Below, in pieces: positions 38,718 to 47,814 of a stretch of DNA of 64,000 nt. The translations under genes were made by a program, and so were the position numbers. How positions within the stretch are numbered: the first letter of the stretch is position 1; each line of letters begins with the position of its first letter. The stretch is taken from contig CP133187.1 in NCBI GenBank assembly GCA_030913685.1, positions 1,952,501 to 2,016,500 of the forward strand. Reading direction: 5' to 3'. Under the pieces are notes generated by a model that was given only the letters and a program-made list of their open reading frames with translations, did not search any database and was not told the origin of the DNA. Origin of the DNA: Oscillospiraceae bacterium MB24-C1 (GTDB taxonomy: Bacteria; Bacillota; Clostridia; Oscillospirales; Ruminococcaceae).

Positions 38718-39371
38718 ATGCAAGAGACCCGTACAAACCGCGGCCCCGATCTTCGCCACCTCACGCTTTTGGCACTTTTTGCCGCCATTATTGTCGTGAT
38801 GGCCAACGTACCCCTTTTAGGGTACATTCCGCTCGGCTTTATGAACGCCACCACCATTCACATCCCGGTCATTATCGGGGCGTGCCTGCTAGGGCCAAAA
38901 TCCGGGGCGTTTTTGGGCGGCGTATTCGGGCTGACCAGCCTGATTAACAACACCTTAAAGCCGTTGATCACCTCGTTTGTATTCACGCCATTTTATAGTC
39001 TGGATCCCCGCTTTTCTGGTGGGCTGCGTAGCCTTGTAATATGCTTTATTCCAAGAATTTTAATTGGAATAGTAGCTGGGTTAATTTTCAAATGGCTTAA
39101 AGAACGCACCGGGCCTTTTCTGGCCTGTGGGGCGGCTGGGTTTCTTGGTTCGATGACGAATACCGTTTTTGTTATGGGCGGTATCTACCTGCTGTATGGT
39201 GCAAGCTATGCCGAGGCGCGTAACATCGGCTTTGAAACGTTGCTTGGCGTTATCATGGGCGTCGTAGGCGTTAATGGCGTGCCGGAGGCTATTTTGGCTG
39301 CATTTTTAACCATCGTGATCTGCCCGTCACTTTATAAAGTTCTCCATAGCCGAAAGCTTGGAAAGGAGTAG
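38718..39371 (+). CDS. panT: ECF transporter S component, pantothenate type
   Basis: The 217-residue membrane protein has about six helices. It shows the ECF S-component pattern, including the small-residue-rich first helix that docks on EcfT and the GPKSGAFLGGVFGLTSL segment. Position between coaBC and coaX points to pantothenate (PanT); that is context rather than a residue-level signature. The start is ATG 38718 behind CAGGAGG, not the upstream in-frame 38664. The energising EcfA/EcfT module is not in the window and is presumably shared. Confidence 0.82.
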   Translation: MQETRTNRGPDLRHLTLLALFAAIIVVMANVPLLGYIPLGFMNATTIHIPVIIGACLLGPKSGAFLGGVFGLTSLINNTLKPLITSFVFTPFYSLDPRFSGGLRSLVICFIPRILIGIVAGLIFKWLKERTGPFLACGAAGFLGSMTNTVFVMGGIYLLYGASYAEARNIGFETLLGVIMGVVGVNGVPEAILAAFLTIVICPSLYKVLHSRKLGKE

Positions 39372-39380
39372 TTTTATCGC

Positions 39381-40172
39381 ATGATTATCGCGATCGATAT
39401 CGGGAATACCAACGTTGTCATCGGCGGCATGCGGGATGAAAATGTGCTTTTTACTGCGCGGCTTCGCACCGACCCGGACAAAACCGATTATGAATACGCC
39501 TCGCTCTTAATGGAGCTATTTATACTGCACAAGGTCAAACTCGCCGATATCGAAGGCGCGATTATTTCCTCGGTAGTACCGCCGCTGAGCGCTGCAATGC
39601 AGAACGCGGTGGAGAAAATCATCGACAAGCGTCCGCTGCTGGTTGGCGCAGGCGTTAAAACTGGGTTGAATATCCTTGCCGACAACCCCGCCCGCGTGGG
39701 TAGTGATCTCATTGTCGGTGCTGTCGCAGCGTTGGCGCGCTACCCCAAACCGATTTTAGTATTTGACTTCGGCACTGCCACCACCCTTGTCGTGTTGGAT
39801 AAAAAAGGGGACTATATTGGTTACATGATCATGCCGGGTCTGCGCAGTTCTGTGCAGGCGTTGGCCTGCGGAACGTCGCAGTTGCCACATATCAGTCTGG
39901 AACCACCTGAGATGCTGTTGGGTAAAAACACTGTGGACGCCATGCGAACCGGTGCTATCTATGGGAATGCCGCCATGATCGACGGGTTGATTGATCGGGT
40001 GGAAAAGACCGTTTTGGGCTGTCCGGCCACTGTGGTGGCCACCGGCGGCCTGACCAGTTGTATTGCCCCGCTTTGTCAGCATGAAATTATCTGCGACAGC
40101 GATTTAATTTTGCAGGGGCTCTATCTGCTTTATCAAAAGAATGCGCCCAAGCCGAGGACAAAATCAAAATAA
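39381..40172 (+). CDS. coaX: type III pantothenate kinase
   Basis: The 263-residue ASKHA-fold kinase phosphorylates pantothenate, the first step to CoA. Its motifs are the N-terminal phosphate loop IAIDIGNTNVVIGG, VGSDLIVGAVAAL, FDFGTATTLVVLDKKG and the C-terminal VVATGGLTS. It follows the panT-like gene by nine bases and probably forms an operon with it, so uptake and trapping of pantothenate are expressed together. Confidence 0.95.
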   Translation: MIIAIDIGNTNVVIGGMRDENVLFTARLRTDPDKTDYEYASLLMELFILHKVKLADIEGAIISSVVPPLSAAMQNAVEKIIDKRPLLVGAGVKTGLNILADNPARVGSDLIVGAVAALARYPKPILVFDFGTATTLVVLDKKGDYIGYMIMPGLRSSVQALACGTSQLPHISLEPPEMLLGKNTVDAMRTGAIYGNAAMIDGLIDRVEKTVLGCPATVVATGGLTSCIAPLCQHEIICDSDLILQGLYLLYQKNAPKPRTKSK

Positions 40173-40181
40173 CACGCGTAA

Positions 40182-40215
40182 ACAGCGGATGGCTTTGCCC
40201 ATCCGCTGTCAGTTT
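40182..40215 (+). terminator. coaX terminator
   Basis: ACAGCGGATGG (40182-40192) pairs with CCATCCGCTGT (40199-40209), followed by CAGTTTAT. Confidence 0.75.
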
Positions 40216-40279
40216 ATATAAGTTATGCTAGCTTTTTAGGGGGTCGCAAAGACACAAGATGCATGTTTGCCCGATGTTT

Positions 40280-40621
40280 TTATAAGCTGATCCAATACAA
40301 CCAAAGGTGTAGCACGGTTACAATGAAATAGGCCACAATCAAGACTTCGAGCGCACGAGCAGAAAGTTTAAAGTGCCGGACATCGACAACTCTCAGCCGC
40401 CAGTCAAGATAGATCATTAGCGCAGCAGGGAGCAATAGCTTGAGTAGCAGTGTGGCCCAGTCGCTTTGTAACGCCAGTGCCATAACCGGGTTTACTTCAC
40501 GAAATTTGCCGGTTTGCAGTAGAAACTTTGTTATGAACATATCCAAAACATTTAACGCGTACAATAACAGCATGCGAAATCGCACCCCGCTGCTAGTACA
40601 GCGCTTCATGAAAGGGGGCAT
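40280..40621 (-). CDS. DUF5658 family membrane protein
   Basis: The 113-residue protein has three predicted membrane helices: one with the conserved LNVLDMFITKFLL, one after a VNPVM motif, and a C-terminal one. This is the DUF5658 pattern (D-x-x-x-T near helix 1, then N-P). Function is unknown. AGGAGG lies eight bases before ATG 40621. It is divergent from the VanY-like gene. Confidence 0.75.
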   Translation of the reverse strand: MPPFMKRCTSSGVRFRMLLLYALNVLDMFITKFLLQTGKFREVNPVMALALQSDWATLLLKLLLPAALMIYLDWRLRVVDVRHFKLSARALEVLIVAYFIVTVLHLWLYWISL

Positions 40622-40751
40622 TCTTGAATCCTCCTAAATATTTTTATTAGCATTTCCTGGTACAAATTGAATATTCCTTGCTAAACACAATGTTCTGTGA
40701 GAAAATAGACCCGTCAGATACACGAAAAGTGAATTAAAAGGAGTCCTACTA

Positions 40752-41516
40752 TTGTCGCGATATCTTATTGTTTTCTTTTGCATCGTATTGATGCTACTGT
40801 GCGGATGCAGCCGAGAGGCCGCTGATCTCATTCCCAGCCAGTCCGCTCTTTCAGAGGGTTCGCAACCGGACAAGCCGTCGGAGAGCCAACCTCCCGTTTC
40901 GTCTTCCGAGATATCAGTACCCTCATCCGAAGTCACTGCCGAATTAGACGACTGGCGGCTGATGCTGGTCAATTTTGAGCAGCCCCTTCCGGAGGGTTGG
41001 TCGGTGGATCTTACCATGACCCGTTACGGTTACGAGGTTGATGCACGGATTACCGATGCGGTTGACGAGTTGATTACAGCTGCTTCAAACGACGGGGTCT
41101 CGCTGATTATCTGTTATGGTTACCGTACGATTGAGCAATCACGTCAGCTTTTTGAAAAACAGGTTAACAAACAACTGTCGTTGGGGCTTTCGCAAGAGGA
41201 GGCCCTTGTCGAAGCCAGACGCTGGGTAGCGCCTCCCGGCACCAGCGAACACCATACGGGCCTGGCGCTTGACATTGTTACACTTTCGCATCAGGTACTC
41301 AACCATGCTTTTGCCAATACTGACGCTGGCATTTGGATGGCCGCACACAGTTGGGAGTATGGATTTGTCATTCGCTACCCCGAAGATAAGCAGGACATCA
41401 CCGGTATCACATACGAGCCGTGGCATGTACGTTATGTAGGCAAAGAGCACGCCGCCGCAATGCACGCAAATGACGAATGTCTTGAAGAGTATGTCGCACG
41501 TCTAAAAGACAAATAA
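40752..41516 (+). CDS. D-alanyl-D-alanine carboxypeptidase, VanY/M15B family lipoprotein
   Basis: The 254-residue lipoprotein starts at TTG 40752 behind AAAGGAG and has lipobox LLCGC. A Ser/Pro-rich linker leads to an M15B peptidase domain (about 70-250). The zinc site is visible: SEHHTGLALDIV supplies His and Asp, and YEPWHVRYVG supplies the catalytic Glu and second His. It trims the terminal D-Ala from peptidoglycan pentapeptides outside the membrane. Isolated VanY-like enzymes are common in clostridia and do not by themselves indicate vancomycin resistance; no vanHAX genes are nearby. Confidence 0.92.
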   Translation: MSRYLIVFFCIVLMLLCGCSREAADLIPSQSALSEGSQPDKPSESQPPVSSSEISVPSSEVTAELDDWRLMLVNFEQPLPEGWSVDLTMTRYGYEVDARITDAVDELITAASNDGVSLIICYGYRTIEQSRQLFEKQVNKQLSLGLSQEEALVEARRWVAPPGTSEHHTGLALDIVTLSHQVLNHAFANTDAGIWMAAHSWEYGFVIRYPEDKQDITGITYEPWHVRYVGKEHAAAMHANDECLEEYVARLKDK

Positions 41517-41731
41517 GTTTTCAATAGTTTTTAAACCTGAAAACGCGGAGGCTTCTGGTGGGCACTGCAACACATTGCGCAGTTTGTCTATGCTACGCTT
41601 TAGAAAGTAACAATCTTGTTATAAAAAGTGCGCCGATATTCTTTGGCATGAATAATTGTGTTAAAAATTCAAAAAATCGGGATGTCTGCAACTGAAAACG
41701 GCCGGGCAGCCTTATTCAAGGAGTATGCACT

Positions 41732-42085
41732 ATGAATCTGGAACACTTAATAGAACTGACTCTGCCCACCATCATCGCGCTTTTAGATATTATCGGCATA
41801 TTCATTATAACACTGGGTTCGTTAAAAGCTTTTTATTATTACCTGAATCATGTCATTCGCAAGAACCGGTATAACTATAAGTTTATGCTGCTACAGGACA
41901 TGGCAACGGGACTTGAATTTAAAATGGCAGCAGAAATTCTTAAAACGGTTCTGATCAGAAGCTTGGATGAACTGATTATTTTGGGTGCCGTTATAATGCT
42001 TCGCGGACTGATGTCTTTTATGATACATTTTGAAATGAAGGCTGAACGCGAGGGAGAGTTACCCGATTCAGATAGCAGGCAATAA
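41732..42085 (+). CDS. DUF1622 family membrane protein
   Basis: The 117-residue protein has two or three hydrophobic helices (about 8-32 and 70-97) separated by a basic loop with RKNRYNYKFMLLQDMATGLEF. The arrangement and the LATGLEFKxAAEIL-like segment match DUF1622. Function is unknown. AAGGAG precedes ATG 41732. Confidence 0.8.
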   Translation: MNLEHLIELTLPTIIALLDIIGIFIITLGSLKAFYYYLNHVIRKNRYNYKFMLLQDMATGLEFKMAAEILKTVLIRSLDELIILGAVIMLRGLMSFMIHFEMKAEREGELPDSDSRQ

Positions 42086-42457
42086 CAATCGTAATTTTGT
42101 TGGATTAACCCCGCCTTATTTTATGCGTGGCGTCGCTTTGATAAGCGATGCCTGTTTTTTTATAATGTTGCTATTTGCGAGGCAAGATAGCATTGTATTT
42201 AAGCAAGGAATGAAATACACAATCTTGTTTTTACGCCAAGCCATTTGTGCAAAACGCACCATTTACACTATATAAGTTTATTTAATATGCGTATTATTAA
42301 TCTTGAATTCACACTTCGCGAGTGCTATACTGGGCAATACCGAAGGAAATGTTGCAATAAAAATCTAATATGTAGCATTTCTTTCATGAAAATATACCCC
42401 CTTCTCTCTACGTATATCTTTCGCACGGTAGTGCAGATCGATTAGAAAGGTGATCTT

Positions 42458-43753
42458 ATGGAATCCTATCGTTTTATTTTTGATGTCGCCATTATACTTT
42501 TGATGACTAAGACTTTTTCAATACTCACAAAAAGAGTGGATATGCCACAGGTGGTAGGTGCACTTGTAGCTGGTTTGCTGTTGGGCCCCAGCTTGCTGGG
42601 TATTGTTCAACCTTCCGAATTTATGAATCAAGTCTCTGAACTTGGCGTTATTGTTTTGATGTTTGGTGCAGGTTTGCAGACCGATATTAAAGAACTGCGC
42701 CGATCTGGAAAAGCTGCATTTTTTATTGCACTTTGCGGCGTGTTGATTCCTTTGGCCGGGGGTTACTTTCTTGCGACGGTATTCAACCGCGGCCATGAGG
42801 TGTTTCTCGAAAACCTGTTTGTCGGTATCGTATTAACTGCAACCTCGGTTTCAATTACAGTGGAAACCCTCAAAGAGATGGGCAAGCTTTCTACGAATTC
42901 TGGTAACGCCATTCTTGGCGCGGCATTGATTGACGATATTATCGGTCTGATATTGCTCACAACGGTCACGGGTGCAGCCGATGAGACGGTCAGTCTTGTC
43001 AGCGTTCTTATCAAAGTTGTGGCATTCTTTGGGATCAGCCTGTTGGTAGGCGGATTTTTGCACCGGATAATCGAAAAATGGATGGAGTCAGCTGCCTGGG
43101 ACAGAAAGCGCTTCGCCATCATTTCTTTGGCCTTTTGCTTTTTCTATGCCTATGTTGCCGAAGAGATCTTCGGTGTTGCGGATATCACGGGCGCGTTCAT
43201 TGCCGGCCTCATTATCTCAAATACCATCCGCGCAACCTATGTGTCGTCACGTTGTGAAATATTGTCTTATATGCTGCTTTCGCCGATATTCTTCGCCGGC
43301 ATAGGTTTAAAGGTGACACTTACCGCGCTGAATCTCGATACAATCATTTTATCTGTAAGCCTCCTTGTTATCGCGGTTATTACGAAAATCGTCGGTTCCG
43401 GCCTGGGCGCAAAAGTATGCGGATATACAAAAGAAGAATCTCTCCGCATAGGTGTTGGAATGGTTTCCCGTGGTGAGGTAGCGCTCATTGTCGCCAATAA
43501 AGGAATTGCCAGCGGGTTGATGAATACCATATTTCTGGTTCCACTCGTCTTAATGGTGGTAGGTACAACCGTCATAACCCCGATATTGCTCCGTCTGGTT
43601 TACCCGAAAAACAAGACCGGCGCATACGACGATCTGGTTCACAGCGATCTGATCGAGAACTACAGCGAGGTCAGAGACTTCGATCTTGCTTCAGAAACCG
43701 TGTTGGAAATGCACCGTGAGCTAAGAGGGAATGATGCGAAAAAGAACAGATAG
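42458..43753 (+). CDS. cation:proton antiporter, CPA2 (Kef/NapA-like)
   Basis: The 431-residue protein has about 12-13 membrane helices of the Na+/H+ exchanger fold. The helix-5 motif [12 protein letters not shown] carries the paired aspartates used by electrogenic CPA2 antiporters; the helix-2 and helix-3 regions read [19 protein letters not shown] and [16 protein letters not shown]. There is no RCK/TrkA-N regulatory domain, only a short charged tail. The transported ion (Na+ or K+) cannot be decided. It is preceded by GAAAGGTG and followed by a strong terminator. Confidence 0.92.
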   Translation: MESYRFIFDVAIILLMTKTFSILTKRVDMPQVVGALVAGLLLGPSLLGIVQPSEFMNQVSELGVIVLMFGAGLQTDIKELRRSGKAAFFIALCGVLIPLAGGYFLATVFNRGHEVFLENLFVGIVLTATSVSITVETLKEMGKLSTNSGNAILGAALIDDIIGLILLTTVTGAADETVSLVSVLIKVVAFFGISLLVGGFLHRIIEKWMESAAWDRKRFAIISLAFCFFYAYVAEEIFGVADITGAFIAGLIISNTIRATYVSSRCEILSYMLLSPIFFAGIGLKVTLTALNLDTIILSVSLLVIAVITKIVGSGLGAKVCGYTKEESLRIGVGMVSRGEVALIVANKGIASGLMNTIFLVPLVLMVVGTTVITPILLRLVYPKNKTGAYDDLVHSDLIENYSEVRDFDLASETVLEMHRELRGNDAKKNR

Positions 43754-43779
43754 ACTTAAAAACCGTCTTCGATAACGCG

Positions 43780-43835
43780 ACACCTTTCTGTTTGATTGCT
43801 CATGGGCATCTAAACAGAAAGGTGTTTGGTTTTGT
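43780..43835 (+). terminator. terminator after the antiporter gene
   Basis: ACACCTTTCTGTTT (43780-43793) pairs with AAACAGAAAGGTGT (43812-43825), followed by TTGGTTTTGTT. Confidence 0.85.
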
Positions 43836-43864
43836 TAATTAATAAGCGAACAGCACGGAACCAT

Positions 43865-44848
43865 TCACTTTGAAAATAGCTTTTGCCACCAGGTTTTTTC
43901 AGGCTCTGGTTCCGGCTCCGGCATATCCATAACAAAGGAGGGCTTAGGCGATACGAAAGCCTCAGGAAAAGCTCTTTTCATCAAGTCTTCCAGCTCAAAA
44001 AACATTCTGGGGGACTGCCGTTCAAACATTCTGGCATCAAAGGTATAAACCCGTTCGTGAGTGACCGCTGAGGTCCTTTTATAATAGTCACTGCTTTGCA
44101 GTGCCTCAAGACTGATTGACTCGTCGCAGAAAATATAGTTGGGGTTTAGATCCGGCTCAGCTTCCAGCGGATAGTTCCAGCCAGTATAAGCATCACCCTG
44201 ATTTACAAAGCCCATTTCGGTTAGCAGTCCGCCTTCAAGCGTGTCGCCAGTGGCCATCACAAACGGAATCTGCCTTAGATAGACCGCTTTGTTTTCCTCC
44301 GGTGACAATGCAGACGATACCGTCTCGCTAACATAGTCTAGCGTTGTGTGGACAAACAGTGAGAGCTGTTCCGTTTTTAGATCGCCCATTTCGCTGCCCT
44401 CAAATGCCGTGCAGAGCAAACGGTAGTTTTCTAATATGCCGTCGAGGGTTTGAGCACTCGTTACCACAATAATCTGAACGCCTGCCGCCTCCAGGCTTTT
44501 TGTTATCTTGGTGGGCAGCGTAGCCGAACAAAAGATAATATCGGGTTCAAGCTGCAAGAGGGTATCGGCATCCGGCATCAGAGCCGTTCCACAGGCAGCC
44601 GTATCCTGTGCAGTTTCCGGCAACTCGCAATAGTCGCTCACTCCCACAATTCGGCCCCCATAACCCAAGGCAAACAGCGTATCGGTGAGAGCAGGTGAGA
44701 GGCTGATTACCCGCTTGGGTACGTGGGTAAAAGTAGTATCGCCTACCGAAACTGGCCAGCGATCATCGTTGCTCTTGGAAATTTTTCCACAGGCGCAAGA
44801 CAATATCAGCAGCATACACGCCAAAAGGGCGTACAGCAATTTTTTCAT
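43865..44848 (-). CDS. ABC transporter substrate-binding lipoprotein (BtuF/FepB-like)
   Basis: The 327-residue lipoprotein (lipobox LSCAC) belongs to the helical-backbone class III binding proteins for cobalamin, haem or siderophore iron. Typical segments are RVISLSPALTDTLFALGYGGRIVGVSDYC and EPDIIFCSATLP. ATG 44848 follows GGAGAAACCCA. No permease or ATPase gene is adjacent, so it is an orphan binding protein that must work with a transporter elsewhere. A Pro/Glu-rich C-terminal tail (MPEPEPEPEK) is unusual. Confidence 0.87.
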   Translation of the reverse strand: MKKLLYALLACMLLILSCACGKISKSNDDRWPVSVGDTTFTHVPKRVISLSPALTDTLFALGYGGRIVGVSDYCELPETAQDTAACGTALMPDADTLLQLEPDIIFCSATLPTKITKSLEAAGVQIIVVTSAQTLDGILENYRLLCTAFEGSEMGDLKTEQLSLFVHTTLDYVSETVSSALSPEENKAVYLRQIPFVMATGDTLEGGLLTEMGFVNQGDAYTGWNYPLEAEPDLNPNYIFCDESISLEALQSSDYYKRTSAVTHERVYTFDARMFERQSPRMFFELEDLMKRAFPEAFVSPKPSFVMDMPEPEPEPEKTWWQKLFSK

Positions 44849-44969
44849 TTGGGTTTCTCCTTGCATGTATAAATAAAGCCACTCCATTTTAACGCAGTGA
44901 GACAAAGCTTGTCAAATAAAACGAGCACAGTTGGATACTGTCATTTTTTGGAGCGTTTGCTGTAATCAG

Positions 44970-44998
44970 TTGATAATTCGCTTGATAGGCGCTATACT
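44970..44998 (+). promoter_or_regulatory. sigma-A-type promoter
   Basis: TTGATA (44970-44975), 17 bases, then TATACT (44993-44998), placed 35 bases before the start codon of the next gene. Confidence 0.7.
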
Positions 44999-45032
44999 TA
45001 ATACATTGAACAACAAACGAGAGGTGCCTTTG

Positions 45033-45530
45033 ATGAACTATATGATCAAATACGTTTCCGGCGAACCGTGTTTTGATGCGCTTGGCGTTATCAAGCTTAG
45101 CTGTGCGCAGTCGGTGCCGATAAACGACCGCATCTATGCACAGGCCCAGCTTGGGCGAAACGACGAGAGCCTGTTTGTGCGGATCATTTCTTTTGAGACA
45201 AAGCCCGCGGCAAACGCGCGTCTGACGGCGGTGTTCTGCCTTGGCGAGCGGGAGCTGCGCATGACCGTAACGGCCGGTGGACAGGCTGAAGCTTACTGTG
45301 GGGATAGCGATCTCACCGCTCAGATGACCGCTTATATTAAACAGGGGGAGGACCTTCAGGGGGAATATTGGGCCGGTGTGCTTTTGTTTCCGCTGGAGTC
45401 ACTGTTCGCTGCGCTCGACACGGACAAAACGGCCCTTCCGATGACCCTCTCGGGCAATATTCTTCGCGAGAACCCTGCGCTCTCCTGTGCCGTCCCCACC
45501 AACGAAGTGGTTGCCTTTACGCTTAAATAG
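45033..45530 (+). CDS. conserved-looking protein of unknown function
   Basis: The 165-residue soluble protein starts at ATG 45033 behind GAGAGGTG. It appears all-beta, with alternating strands (LFVRIISFETKP, LTAVFCLGERELRMTV, GEYWAGVLLFPLESLF), and could be a carbohydrate-binding-like sandwich, but I cannot assign a family. It is monocistronic with a good sigma-A promoter and a terminator, so it is likely a real gene. Confidence 0.7.
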   Translation: MNYMIKYVSGEPCFDALGVIKLSCAQSVPINDRIYAQAQLGRNDESLFVRIISFETKPAANARLTAVFCLGERELRMTVTAGGQAEAYCGDSDLTAQMTAYIKQGEDLQGEYWAGVLLFPLESLFAALDTDKTALPMTLSGNILRENPALSCAVPTNEVVAFTLK

Positions 45531-45555
45531 TGGTTGTGGATTCTTATTAACGCTA

Positions 45556-45588
45556 AAGCGCCCTGCCATAACGCTTGGCAGGGCGCTT
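45556..45588. terminator. bidirectional terminator
   Basis: AAGCGCCCTGCCA (45556-45568) pairs perfectly with TGGCAGGGCGCTT (45576-45588). It lies between two convergent genes. Confidence 0.8.
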
Positions 45589-45601
45589 AATTGTCTAGTT
45601 G

Positions 45602-45982
45602 TTATTCTTTGTAAGCCACTGCTTCAATTTCGACCAACGCGGCCTTTGGCAGTGCCGCAACCTGAAAGGCTGCGCGCGCAGGACAATCGTTAAGGAAATA
45701 TTTAGCGTACTCCTGATTCATGGGTGCGAAGTCGTTGATATCATTAAGCAAAACCGTGGTTTTGATGACGTGGGAATAATCCATGTCCGCCTCTTTTAAG
45801 ATGGCGCCGATATTTTTAAGTGCCTGAGCAGTCTGGGTAACGATATCCGTGCCTGCGAATTCACCGGTGGCTGGGTCAATCGGTAGCTGGCCCGAAATAT
45901 AAAGAAAATTGCCGGCGCGAACAGCTTGTGAATATGGCCCAATTGCACCCGGAGCGTTTTTGCTTGAAATGATTTGTTTCAT
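45602..45982 (-). CDS. ridA: RidA family enamine/imine deaminase
   Basis: The 126-residue protein is a full-length RidA/YjgF. Signature segments are [28 protein letters not shown], the arginine in [14 protein letters not shown] that binds the substrate carboxylate, and VEIEAVA at the end. It hydrolyses reactive 2-aminoacrylate and related enamines made by PLP enzymes. Monocistronic. Confidence 0.95.
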   Translation of the reverse strand: MKQIISSKNAPGAIGPYSQAVRAGNFLYISGQLPIDPATGEFAGTDIVTQTAQALKNIGAILKEADMDYSHVIKTTVLLNDINDFAPMNQEYAKYFLNDCPARAAFQVAALPKAALVEIEAVAYKE

Positions 45983-46084
45983 AAATTTTTACCAACCTTT
46001 CATTCTATATATGGTAGCATAAAAGCTACAGGGTCGTTATTTTGATAGCCAGATTCTTTTCTTTTTAGCAGTCGGGCATAGGCA

Positions 46085-46489
46085 TCAGGTCCAAAGCTCG
46101 GTGATAAACATTGGAGATTCATCCTGGCCCTTTTCAAAGCCACAGGCCTCATAAAACGGCACTGCCGTGTCGTAGGCGACCAGAACAATACGAAGATAAT
46201 CCTGATAATGCTGCTTGGCCATTTCCATCAGTTTTCTACCGATGCCATGGCGTTGATATTCAGGATGGACAAGAAAATAGTGAATATACGCTGTCATTAC
46301 TCCGTCATCCATTGCGCTTAACAAGCCTACCAGCGTGTCACCTTCCCAGGCGGTATAAACTGTCTTATAATTTTTCATCGCTGCATGAAGCTTATCGGGG
46401 TAATGCCCACTGGACCACTCCAGCGCCAAAAATAATTGCTGCAGCTGTATTTGGTCGATATCATGAATTCTCTTATAGCTGATGCGCAC
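46085..46489 (-). CDS. GNAT family N-acetyltransferase
   Basis: The 134-residue protein is a minimal GNAT acetyltransferase. The acetyl-CoA-binding motif A is FLVHPEYQRHGIGRKLMEMA (the R/Q-x-x-G-x-G/A pattern), and the C-terminal part has VPFYEACGFEKG. The start is GTG 46489 behind TTGGAGG. The substrate is unknown. Confidence 0.9.
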   Translation of the reverse strand: MRISYKRIHDIDQIQLQQLFLALEWSSGHYPDKLHAAMKNYKTVYTAWEGDTLVGLLSAMDDGVMTAYIHYFLVHPEYQRHGIGRKLMEMAKQHYQDYLRIVLVAYDTAVPFYEACGFEKGQDESPMFITELWT

Positions 46490-46856
46490 TGCATCGCCTC
46501 CAAAATTTAAAGTTTCTCAATTATTATAACAGCATACCATTGCAAAATCTAGCTTGTGTTACTCTATTATGCAATCGCTTTACATCAAAAGCGTAAGGCT
46601 TCTATTTAATGTTCTTTAAAAATAAAACCCGGTGCTAAGCGAAAAGCTGGTCGCTGCCCTCAAAGACACTTCTGCACCGGCAGTCGATCAAAGCAAATGC
46701 ATCAATGCGGTAGGTGGGGTAAATTTAATCCAATAGGAACGCTTTAAGAGAATGATTTTTTTCGCCAGTGAACTTTACGAGCTTTTTTATGCTAAAATGA
46801 TACTGTCAGTATGTTCAAGCTGGCAAACTATAGCCACAAGAAAGGGGGCGCATTAA
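46490..46856. other. intergenic stretch upstream of the Crp/Fnr gene
   Basis: No coding frame is convincing. Two hairpins are visible: GCTTTACATCAAAAGCG-like at 46568-46592, and CCCGGTGC/GCACCGG arms (46627-46679) around a long loop, which on the minus strand runs into TTTTATTTTT. A palindrome like the three Crp/Fnr operators is absent, so I see no sign of autoregulation by that motif. Confidence 0.4.
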
Positions 46857-47534
46857 ATGCTGCAGCACGATTGCTCAGATCTGTTTATAAAAAACCTTTC
46901 CTTTTGGGAGCAGCTTTCGGACAACGAGAAGCATCTCCTCTGCGATAATACCATGCTGGCCAAATACGCCAAAGGTACGAACGTTCATGGCGGAGGAGAC
47001 GACTGCATTGGCATTATGCTGTTAAAAAGTGGTCAATTGAGAACCTATATTATGTCAGAGGATGGCCGCGATATCACGTTATATCGCCTGTTCAAAAGCG
47101 ATGTCTGCATTTTGTCGGCCTCCTGCGTGTTGGATGCCATCACTTTTGACGTTTTTATTGATGCTGAGGAGGATACGGAGGTTTTATTAATCAATTCATT
47201 GGTATTCCATCAGCTGGCCGACCAAAATATTTATGTTAAAAGCTTTGGGTACCAATTGGCGACCACCCGCTTCTCGGACGTGATGTGGGCTATGCAGCAG
47301 GTGCTATTCATGAGTGCCGACAAACGGTTGGCGATCTTTCTCACCGACGAGCTTGCCAAAAACGGCAGTGACGAGATAAAGTTGACCCATGAGCAAATTG
47401 CTCGGTACATGGGCAGTGCCAGAGAGGTTGTCAGCCGCATGCTTAAATATTTTGCACAGGAGGGTGTGGTGACGCTCTCGCGAGGTGGATTGAGGGTTAT
47501 TGATAAAGCGAAGCTGCGCCGTTTGGCACAATAA
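46857..47534 (+). CDS. Crp/Fnr family transcription regulator
   Basis: The 225-residue protein has an N-terminal cyclic-nucleotide-type effector domain (about 15-140) and a C-terminal winged helix (about 150-225). The recognition helix reads SAREVVSRML: R189-E190-xxx-R194 is the RExxxR set with which E. coli CRP reads TGTGA. Five cysteines occur at about 6, 29, 50, 84 and 90 in the sensor half, so a cluster or thiol sensor is possible. cAMP-contact residues are not evident. Three TGTGA palindromes in this window (3561, 32055, 32938) are its likely targets. GGGGG precedes ATG 46857. Confidence 0.92.
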   Translation: MLQHDCSDLFIKNLSFWEQLSDNEKHLLCDNTMLAKYAKGTNVHGGGDDCIGIMLLKSGQLRTYIMSEDGRDITLYRLFKSDVCILSASCVLDAITFDVFIDAEEDTEVLLINSLVFHQLADQNIYVKSFGYQLATTRFSDVMWAMQQVLFMSADKRLAIFLTDELAKNGSDEIKLTHEQIARYMGSAREVVSRMLKYFAQEGVVTLSRGGLRVIDKAKLRRLAQ

Positions 47535-47552
47535 ATGCCGTTGAATCTATTA

Positions 47553-47592
47553 AAAAGCGGGCACGGAATTTGCTTCCGTGCCCGCTTTAGCA
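47553..47592 (+). terminator. terminator after the Crp/Fnr gene
   Basis: AAAGCGGGCACGGA pairs with TCCGTGCCCGCTTT inside 47553-47589. The run of A before and T after makes it usable on both strands. Confidence 0.8.
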
Positions 47593-47767
47593 TCCTAAAG
47601 TCGGCACAAGTGAAACAAATTTTGTAACGAGTAGCAACAAGGTAATAATGCGAAAAAACGGGTGCGGGGGCCGTAGTGGGCGATTTATATGACCTATGCG
47701 TTCAGCGAAACCGTCAAGCCGCGCAAGCGGGATGTCAGTAGACACCGACCTTTGCGTTGCAAAACAA

Positions 47768-47800
47768 ATCGGGCCGCAACAGTTTGTTGCGGCCCGAAAA
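47768..47800 (-). terminator. terminator of the amino-acid ABC transporter operon
   Basis: GGGCCGCAAC (47771-47780) pairs with GTTGCGGCCC (47785-47795 region). Read on the minus strand it is followed by GATTTGTTTTGC. The stretch 47593-47767 shows no gene. Confidence 0.75.
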
Positions 47801-47814
47801 CCATTGGCTTTTAA

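Noticed and set aside
40752-41516. Vancomycin resistance locus
   Set aside because: Only a VanY-like carboxypeptidase is present, with no vanH, vanA/B/D-type ligase, vanX or vanRS; such isolated enzymes are ordinary cell-wall genes.
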